Shown here piece after piece: positions 58,522 to 64,000 of a stretch of 64,000 nucleotides of DNA; position 1 is the stretch's first letter; every line of letters begins with the position of its first letter. Source of the stretch: Lucinisca nassula (lineage: Eukaryota; Mollusca; Bivalvia; Lucinida; Lucinidae); NCBI GenBank assembly GCA_963580285.1, contig OY757011.1, positions 162,365,908 through 162,429,907 of the forward strand, written 5' to 3'. The position numbers and the translations under genes are program-made. The notes beneath the pieces are model-generated. The model had not been told where the DNA came from, searched no databases, and worked only from the letters and a program-made list of their open reading frames with translations.

Positions 58522-59030
58522 ATATGGATGCTTGCATTTAAGTTGCAATCCCCAGATACAAGTTTGTACCAAGTATCATTAATGAAGGTCTTATAGTTCT
58601 TGAGAAATAAACTTGACCATTAGGGTGAATGTTAGGGTGGTCGCAATATTTTACAAAGTCAGTGAACCATAAAATGTAGGTCAAGTTAAAATATAGATGC
58701 TTGCATTTAAGTTGCCATCCCCAGGCACAAGTTTGTACTAAGTATCATTAATGATGGTCTTATAGTTCTTGAGAAATAAACTTGCCCATTAGGGTGAACG
58801 CTAGGGTGGTCGCAATATTTTACCAAGACAGTGAATCATAAAATATAGGTTAAGGTCAAATATGGATGCTTGCATTTAAATTGCCATCCCCAGTTACAAG
58901 TTTGTACCAAATTCAGTCATGAAGCTCTTATAGTTCTTGAGAAATTAACTTGACCATTAGGGTGAACGCTAGGGTGGTTGCAATATTTCACAGTCAGTGA
59001 ACCATAAAATGTAGGTCAAGGTCAACTAGA
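58522..59030 (+). repeat. Three tandem units of about 169 bp
   Basis: Units begin ATATGGATGCTTGCATTTAA near 58522, 58691 and 58859. They share CAAGTTTGTACCAAGTATCA, GTTCTTGAGAAATAAACTTG, GGGTGAACGCTAGGGTGGTC and CAGTGAACCATAAAATGTAG. Confidence 0.85.
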
Positions 59031-59032
59031 AC

Positions 59033-59990
59033 TGTCAGAGGATCTGACTTGCCGCTATAGGGCTATCAAAAAAGAGTTATGGAGCGGACACGAATTATTA
59101 CTGTATTGTCAGCAGATATGGAGCGGACAAGAAGTTATGGACAGACGGACGCACGGACGGACGGATGGACATGGGTTCTGCACATCAGCTCACTGTGAAG
59201 AATATTTGACCAAAGTTTAATGAAAATCTCCCAAGGGTAAAGGAAATATGGAACGGACAAAAAATTCCAAGTTGCAAACTCGTGACCTTCAACCATGACC
59301 TTGACCTTGAGTATGCATGGTTCATTTATGGGTTCTGCACACCAGCTCGCTGAGACAAATAATTGACCAAAGGTTAATGAAAATCTATCAAAGGGTTCAG
59401 GAGATATGGAGCGGACAAGAAAGTGTTACGGACAGACAGATGGATGGATGGACAAACGCACATTCTCACGAACGGATACTTAAGTGGCTAGGCGTCGGCA
59501 TATTGACTACTTAAGCGGCAAATTCTCTTAAGCAGCAAGCCACCTAAGAGCGAATTTTTGCCACTTAAGTACCCAAATAACGGAATAAACCCCATTTGGA
59601 CCTACGAATATATACTAATGTGTCAAAATGTCCAAATTTTTTGCCCCCTAAATGTCGTTTCGTTGGTGCGGATGGACAGACAGACGGACGGACGGACGGA
59701 CAGACGGACGGACAGACGTTCTCACGAACGGATACTTAAGTGGCTAGGCGTCGGCATATTGACTACTTAAGCGGCAAATTCTCTTAAGGGGCAAGCCACC
59801 TAAGAGCGAATTTTTGCCACTTAAGTACCCAAATAACGGAATAAACCCCATTTGAACCTACGAATATATACTTAAGTGTCAAAATGTCCAAATTTTTTGC
59901 CCCCTAAATGTCGTTTCGTTGGTGCGGACTGACAGACGAAGGCCATTCCTATAATCCCCACTCCGCTTCGCAGCGGGGATTAAAAAACGA
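59033..59990 (+). mobile_element. M-group repeat with duplicated 256-bp segment and 3' hairpin
   Basis: It starts CAACTAGAACTGTCAGAGGA. Several GACGGACGGAC arrays follow (59140-59175, 59430-59455, 59668-59717). The 3' end reads CATTCCTATAATCCCCACTC and the hairpin ATCCCCACTCCGCTTCGCAG..GGGGAT. The segment TTCTCACGAACGGATACTTA to TTTCGTTGGTGCGGA is present twice (from 59463 and 59719). Confidence 0.78.
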
Positions 59991-60339
59991 TGCCATCGGT
60001 CTTTCAGTTAAAGAAAATAATATAAGACCTTTACAAAACAGATCATCAATACTCACAATGTTTTTAATTTGCCAATGTCCAGCTGCTTTCGTAATTAAAA
60101 TTAGCCCAAACAATACCTTTAGGGCTATTACGAAAATCACGTGCGTGTAATAAAGACTGACACGCGGTGCTCAACCTTTGATCTGAACACCTCGTTTCAA
60201 TGGTTTCAAAGATTTCCATGATAAAAGTCGGCTCTGATTTGTATTAATGTACAATTAGGTATGACAAGGCTCTATAATTGATTGTTTTACTTAATCATCA
60301 TTAGTGTCAAAATTGAGTACTGTACCTTGTCCCGATGCA
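59991..60339. other. Intron sequence without recognisable feature
   Basis: No exon or family is seen. CACGCGGTGCTCAACCTTTG near 60161 is the only GC-richer part. Confidence 0.5.
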
Positions 60340-60714
60340 CATACAAACAGTGTAGATCCTAAAAAGATGGCTCATGACCAGCTTTGTCTGCAGGACCTAA
60401 ACTGTTTAAATCAATGCGAGGGACTACCGTATGACTGCTCACCATTGCATTCCCAAGCGGGTAACCAGTCCATTTACGTACATGTCTATTTTCAGCTTAT
60501 TTTGGATACCCGAAATTGCAGGAATTTAAAAGACAACAAAAGACGAGATAAATCTTTTATAATCGCTATACTTCGACAAGCTCCATTACTTCTAAAGAAG
60601 CCATCTGATCAGGATCTACACTGTTTGTTATTCAGTTTGTTAACTGAATGAATACATTATATCAAGTAACTTGATAGTCAGAAATGGGTGTGGCTAAATA
60701 AATTCAGGTTAAAC
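60340..60714. mobile_element. TTAA-1 MITE interrupted by about 215 bp
   Basis: ACAAACAGTGTAGATCC (left core arm) and AAGATGGCT at 60344-60372 are separated from AAGAAGCCATCTGATCAGGA at 60595-60614. Between them is single-copy text; after it the family continues to AGAAATGGGTGTGGCTAAAT and GGTTAA. Confidence 0.7.
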
Positions 60715-60845
60715 AGTTATTTTAAACAGAATATATGGGGGAAAATCAAAATCTAAAAGCCCGAAATCATGAAAAAATCAAGCTCTAAAAGCCTGAAATC
60801 CTGCAAATGCCTGAAAAAAAAGGGGCCTGTTATCCTTAAACTTAC

Positions 60846-60950
60846 ATATTCTGCTCCTGACTCGATATTGAAGAACAATCTCTTGTTCTGGTTGGCATCT
60901 TTATCTGTGGCTATCATCCCACTTTTAACAGTTGTGCTGGCACGCAGTGA
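60846..60950 (-). CDS. Cadherin exon E2 (residues 33-67)
   Basis: The 105 nt exon has acceptor ..TGTATTTTAG and donor GTAAG, phase 0 to 0. It reads SLRASTTVKSGMIATDKD and then NKRLFFNIESG, the DxD motif (ATDKD) and following strand of an EC repeat whose first strand is in E1. The fit across the E1/E2 junction supports both exons. Confidence 0.9.
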
Positions 60951-60999
60951 CTAAAATACACAGAAAAACAAACTAACTAATCCATTTTGTATTGATTAG

Positions 61000-61255
61000 T
61001 ATCTACTCCATTATACACATTAGGGGTCAATTTTAAAATTCAGGGGTGCCGATTCAGTTATTTTTTAGAACTATTTTTACCGTAAAAATCCTAAAAATTT
61101 GGACATCTTGAGGACTTGATGTAATTCTCATAATTTTTTTACAAATTTGTTTCAGTAAGGAGTCCAAAATGTGCAGGCAGAATAGCAAACAGTGTAGACC
61201 CTGATCAGACTTCTACTTAGGGACAATCTGATCTTGGTCAGCACTGTTTACTCAG
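61000..61255. mobile_element. TTAA-2 MITE, strongly diverged
   Basis: TCAATTTTAAAATTCAGGGG, TGAGGACTTGATGTAATTCT, core arms CAAACAGTGTAGACCCTGAT and GTCAGCACTGTTTACT. Confidence 0.5.
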
Positions 61256-61498
61256 GTCTATCTGTCCCAATACTTAGGATCATTACGGTAGAAGACCACT
61301 GGTATTTCTGCCATAGCCCAAGGTAAGAGGGGGTATCCACATACACCACAACCTCTTTATAACACTTGTGTCCAAAGCAGATACCGTGTTAGTTAAACAA
61401 CCGTGTTATATGTAAACAAAAATGTATAGATCATATAGAAAAATGACCATTTATGGTCATTTTTCTATAAAATCTATACATTTTTGGGATCCATCTTG

Positions 61499-61797
61499 AT
61501 TGATTGTTTGATTTGAGGTTTAACGTCCCCGTCAATACAGTATAGGTCATTTTGGAGATGTTGCTTCCAGTTCTGTGGGACTTTTACCCGACATCGAGAT
61601 GAAATGACATCTCAAGGCCTGTCGCCCAATGAAACCAATAGGATTTATAAGCATGGACGGGCCGACTCGCACCGCTTTGCCTGGGCATGCTTGGATCCTC
61701 TAAACAGATTACCAGTACTTGTGTGCGGTCGGTTTCAGCTCTGCATGGAAGCATCATGCAGCCCATTGATTTCTTCAAGCCCCGATGGGCGGGGGCC
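61499..61797 (+). mobile_element. SINE-D, full length
   Basis: GATTGTTTGATTTGAGGTTT to CCGATGGGCGGGGGCC. It is preceded by AATGACCATTTATGGTCATT, a short hairpin (61442-61466) also seen at 9262-9285. Confidence 0.88.
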
Positions 61798-61904
61798 AAA
61801 CTGAAGGGTTAAACAAAATGGTCTAAAGTTACCCCTTCAGAACCAATTTCAAAGACTATACTCATGAAACAGTTGAACCACTAGTGCTTTGATGGTTAAG
61901 CCCA

Positions 61905-62147
61905 GGGGCCAGTTGTTCAAAACTAACGACATCGTTAGTTAACGTATCGTTAAAACTTTGATCATTAAATATGGCAAATATGCTGAAATTTTTGCTGAAA
62001 AAATGTGAGCAGCTTTTGCGGATGCAAAAGCTGCTCACATTTTTTCAGCAAAAATACCAAAATTTACGATATTGTACTTGCTAGAAGAGTTAACAATATG
62101 ACCACTAACGAGCTCGTTAAGCTAACGATGCTTTGAACAACTGGGCC
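61905..62147. mobile_element. CCAG-1 MITE, complete
   Basis: GGGGCCAGTTGTTCAAAACT to CTTTGAACAACTGGGCCC. Its right end overlaps the left end of the next copy through the palindrome GGGCCC. Confidence 0.88.
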
Positions 62148-62594
62148 CAGTTGTTCAAAACATCGTCAACTTAACAAGCTCGTTGATGGTGAAATTGTTA
62201 ACTGTTCTAGTAAGTACAATATCTAATACAGTGGTATTTTTGCTGAAAAAAAAATGTGAGCAGCTTTTGCAAATGCAAAAGCTGAAGCTGCTAAGCTGTT
62301 CACATTTTTTTTTCAGCAAAAATATAAGCATATTTGCCATATCAAATGTTCATATTTTTAACCCTTATCTTGCTGTTCACGACAACCCCTTTCTTTGAAA
62401 ACAGTGTAGATCCAGATCAGAAGAAGCCATCTGATCAGGATCTACACTGTTTGGCATTCAGTTTATGAATTTGTAGCAATAAATTACATCAAGAAATTTG
62501 ATTGGTTGATAGACAGAAATGGGTGTGGCTTAAATGAGTATTCAGCAAGATAATAATACATTAACGACATCATTAGTTTTGAACCACTCGCCCC
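62142..62594. mobile_element. CCAG-1 MITE split by a TTAA-1 insertion
   Basis: GGGCCCAGTTGTTCAAAACA, the central hairpin with a short duplication (GCTGAAGCTGC), then TTAA-1 (62358-62558), then CATTAACGACATCATTAGTT and GAACCACTCGCCCC. Confidence 0.8.
62358..62558. mobile_element. TTAA-1 MITE, nested, right end lost
   Basis: TTAACCCTTATCTTGCTG to GAGTATTCAGCAAGATAA; the last GGGTTAA is replaced by TAATACATTAA. Confidence 0.82.
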
Positions 62595-62637
62595 AGATAC
62601 AAACACAGGCGAGCAGATTCCACTAGAGCCCAGCAGA

Positions 62638-62915
62638 ACGAAAACACACCTATACAAATACATTGTACACTTTACCGCCGAAAAACCTAAAATTTTTAGA
62701 TGAAAAATTGTGATATTTTTCTTATTTCTGCTCTAAAATAAAGATTGTGGGTACTCATAAGAACCGCCACGAGGCGGATTTTACGAGTACCCACAATCTA
62801 TATTTTAGAGCAGAAATAAGAAAAATAAGGTTTACCCCTGTAAACCCCAGTTTTGCTTTATTAAAGGGGTTCAAGGGGGTCAAAATTATATAGGTGTGTT
62901 TTCGTGATGGCAACA
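62638..62915. mobile_element. CORE2-L MITE, complete
   Basis: AAAACACACCTATACAAATA to ATATAGGTGTGTTTTCGTGA. Hairpin GTGGGTACTCATAAGAACCG and GGATTTTACGAGTACCCACA, extended by AATATAGATT-type arms. Confidence 0.86.
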
Positions 62916-63103
62916 TCTTGACACTGTGATGTTTCCTGCAGTCATATGCCTGGTGTTGAAGCTGTTTTCCCAAATTTAACATTAACCAGCTGATTTTGTT
63001 GTAGGCAATGACACGTTGGCCACAACCAGCCTTCATATGAATGTCAGAGCACTCTCCTCCACTATTATAAAAAGAAAAAAAAGTTTGCTAGTTTCTTGCT
63101 TAC

Positions 63104-63199
63104 CTCGACGATATCAACACTGTATGATGCCTCTTGAAATTCTGGGGAGTTGTCATTTGAATCAAATACTTTCAAAGTGAAATCATGGTATTCCCTTTT
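63104..63199 (-). CDS. Cadherin exon E1 (residues 1-32)
   Basis: The 96 nt exon is flanked by acceptor ..TTTCATTTCAG and donor GTAAGC, phase 0 to 0. It encodes the end of one EC repeat (HDFTLKVFDSNDNSPEF) and the first strand of the next (ASYSVDIVE). DSNDNSPEF is a textbook calcium-linker motif. It is the most upstream exon in the window; no coding exon was found between here and 64000, so the 5' part lies beyond. A SINE sits about 16 nt upstream of its acceptor. Confidence 0.92.
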
Positions 63200-63224
63200 C
63201 TGAAATGAAACAATATCAATAGCT

Positions 63225-63528
63225 TTTGCTGGCCTTGGTAGCTCAGTCGGATGCGTGTCTGACTGGTGTTCATGAGGACACGGGTTCGATACCTGCCGGG
63301 GTCGGCAATATTCTTTTGTGGAGATTATGAAATCTTTTCTACGGTCATTCCCTCCCTTCCCCCGATTCAAGAAGGGCAGTTGTCAGTTTCTGGCAAAGAA
63401 TGTGCACTGTACTGGTTAACCGCTTACATATAAGCTTGCCCAGGTAAAGTGTGGATAGGTAAACTGACCGGCTCGAAAATGACCTAAACTAGTGTTGACT
63501 GGGCTGTTAAACTCCAATACAAACAAAA
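63225..63528 (+). mobile_element. SINE-T3, tRNA-headed, next to the E1 acceptor
   Basis: Head GGCCTTGGTAGCTCAGTCGG (A box) and ACACGGGTTCGATACCTGCC (B box). Body GATTATGAAATCTTTTCTAC, CAAGAAGGGCAGTTGTCAGT. Tail GGGCTGTTAAACTCCAATAC plus AAACAAAACA. A short CAATAGCT duplication is at 63217-63224 and 63529-63536. Its insertion point is about 16 nt upstream of the E1 splice acceptor. Confidence 0.87.
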
Positions 63529-63586
63529 CAATAGCTATTATTATTAACACACCAGGACTATATAAGTCTATATAAATCTCTTCAAT

Positions 63587-63647
63587 GATGTGGGGGGGGG
63601 ATTAGGGGGGGGGGGGTTTGGAGGGATGTGGGGAGGGGGAGAAGGGC
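63587..63647. repeat. G-rich tract
   Basis: Runs of 10 and 12 G, then GGAGGG, GGGGAGGGGG. A possible quadruplex-forming stretch in the intron upstream of E1. Confidence 0.85.
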
Positions 63648-63819
63648 CTTATGTGATGGTAAGCCACTAACCATTGGATCCTGCTCTGAGAAGAAATCCC
63701 CAGCTTATCAGTCACTTTTCAGTACTGTTGATTTTATAAGCATTCATATGAATAGGGTTAACACAGTTTAATGGATAACAAGTAGGCCACACCAGGGGAA
63801 AAGGATTTCTCTGTTTACC

Positions 63820-63886
63820 CCCATTGTATGCGGGAAACCCCTAAAGGGGTACCTCGGCAAACAGTGCAGGCTCAGATCAGACATAG
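63820..63886. mobile_element. TTAA-2 MITE, left part
   Basis: GCGGGAAACCCCTAAAGGGG, CGGCAAACAGTGCAGGCTCA. It is cut at ATCAGACAT where SINE-T1 begins. Confidence 0.7.
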
Positions 63887-64000
63887 AAGCCTCCGTGGTG
63901 CAGTGGTTACGCTACTCGCCTTGTAAACCAGGGATCGCAGGATCGATCCAGGGCTTCTCCAGATTTTCGGATGAGTCTTTAAACCGAGGTCCCGTCTCCG
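63887..64000 (+). mobile_element. SINE-T1, cut by window end
   Basis: Head AGAAGCCTCCGTGGTGCAGT and CAGGATCGATCCAGGGC; the tail continues beyond the window (ATGAGTCTTTAAACCGAGGT). Confidence 0.88.

Larger units (their letters stand above)
25..63199 (-). other. Large cadherin gene, interior part (28 to 29 exons)
   Basis: A single multi-exon minus-strand gene spans the window. Exons were placed by cadherin motifs plus splice sites, and all 27 joins between E1 and E28 are phase-compatible. The assembled product is about 1,499 residues of EC repeats with 13 visible repeat boundaries. Canonical DxNDNxP occurs in only some repeats (E1, E9, E18). Many others have RNxxxP-like or other degenerate linkers. 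DxD motifs (ATDxD type) are almost always present, and LDYE-type motifs occur in E3, E8, E13, E16 and E17. EC repeats mediate calcium-dependent adhesion on the cell surface. No signal peptide, membrane helix, EGF or laminin-G domain is seen, so both gene ends lie outside. The subfamily cannot be assigned from this piece. Confidence 0.93.

Noticed and set aside
60304..60651. 115-residue open frame on the plus strand
   Set aside because: It overlaps an interrupted TTAA-1 element, has no recognisable domain, and would need a separate gene inside an intron.
63200..64000. Additional exon upstream of E1
   Set aside because: The region holds SINE-T3, a G-rich tract, a TTAA-2 fragment and SINE-T1; no cadherin-like frame is seen.

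Overview
The window is animal nuclear DNA. It is AT-rich and intron-rich, and it is crowded with short palindromic transposons, tRNA-derived SINEs and GACA/GACG-rich repeats. The repeat style looks molluscan, most likely bivalve. That placement is an inference from repeat character, not from a recognised species marker.

One gene is visible. It lies on the minus strand, runs through the whole window and continues past both ends. I place 28 exons (E1 at 63104-63199 down to E28 at 2397-2579) plus a doubtful 29th at 25-103. Every intron joins in a compatible reading phase. The exons give about 4,497 nt, or 1,499 residues, made almost entirely of extracellular cadherin (EC) repeats. Thirteen EC boundaries are visible (xNDNxPxF or a degenerate form). 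No start codon, signal peptide, transmembrane helix or cytoplasmic tail is in the window, so this is an interior piece of a very large FAT/dachsous/CDH23-like or otherwise unclassified cadherin. From about E20 on, the gene follows a strict two-exons-per-repeat pattern. E26 is a fused double exon, and the calcium-linker motif degenerates to RNxxxP-like forms.

Only about 7% of the window is exon. The introns are packed with non-autonomous elements. Working family names are mine. TTAA-1 to TTAA-5 are palindromic MITEs ending in TTAA, a piggyBac-type target. CCAG-1 has the terminus GGGGCCAGTTGTTCAAA. TA-1 and TA-2 have ends of CAGTCGAAC.. and ACAGTAAAAT.. type. CORE2-L has ACACGCCTATAC.. ends. 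H, O and P are further MITE-like families. SINE-D has a non-tRNA head and SINE-T1 to T5 have tRNA-like heads. The M group has simple-repeat arrays and a 3' hairpin. There is one decayed Tc1/mariner transposon (42871-44404) and one LINE 3' remnant (352-690). Nested insertions are frequent, and several SINEs have clear 12-14 bp target-site duplications.

The most unusual signal is modularity. At least three TTAA families with different flanks carry the same outer hairpin arm (CAAACAGTGTAGATCCAGAT and variants) around a variable but self-complementary inner arm. Two other families (TA-1 and CORE2-L) share a second hairpin core (GTACTCRTTAGAAYCGCCTC). Hairpin cores therefore appear to be exchanged between transposon families or kept independently of the ends.
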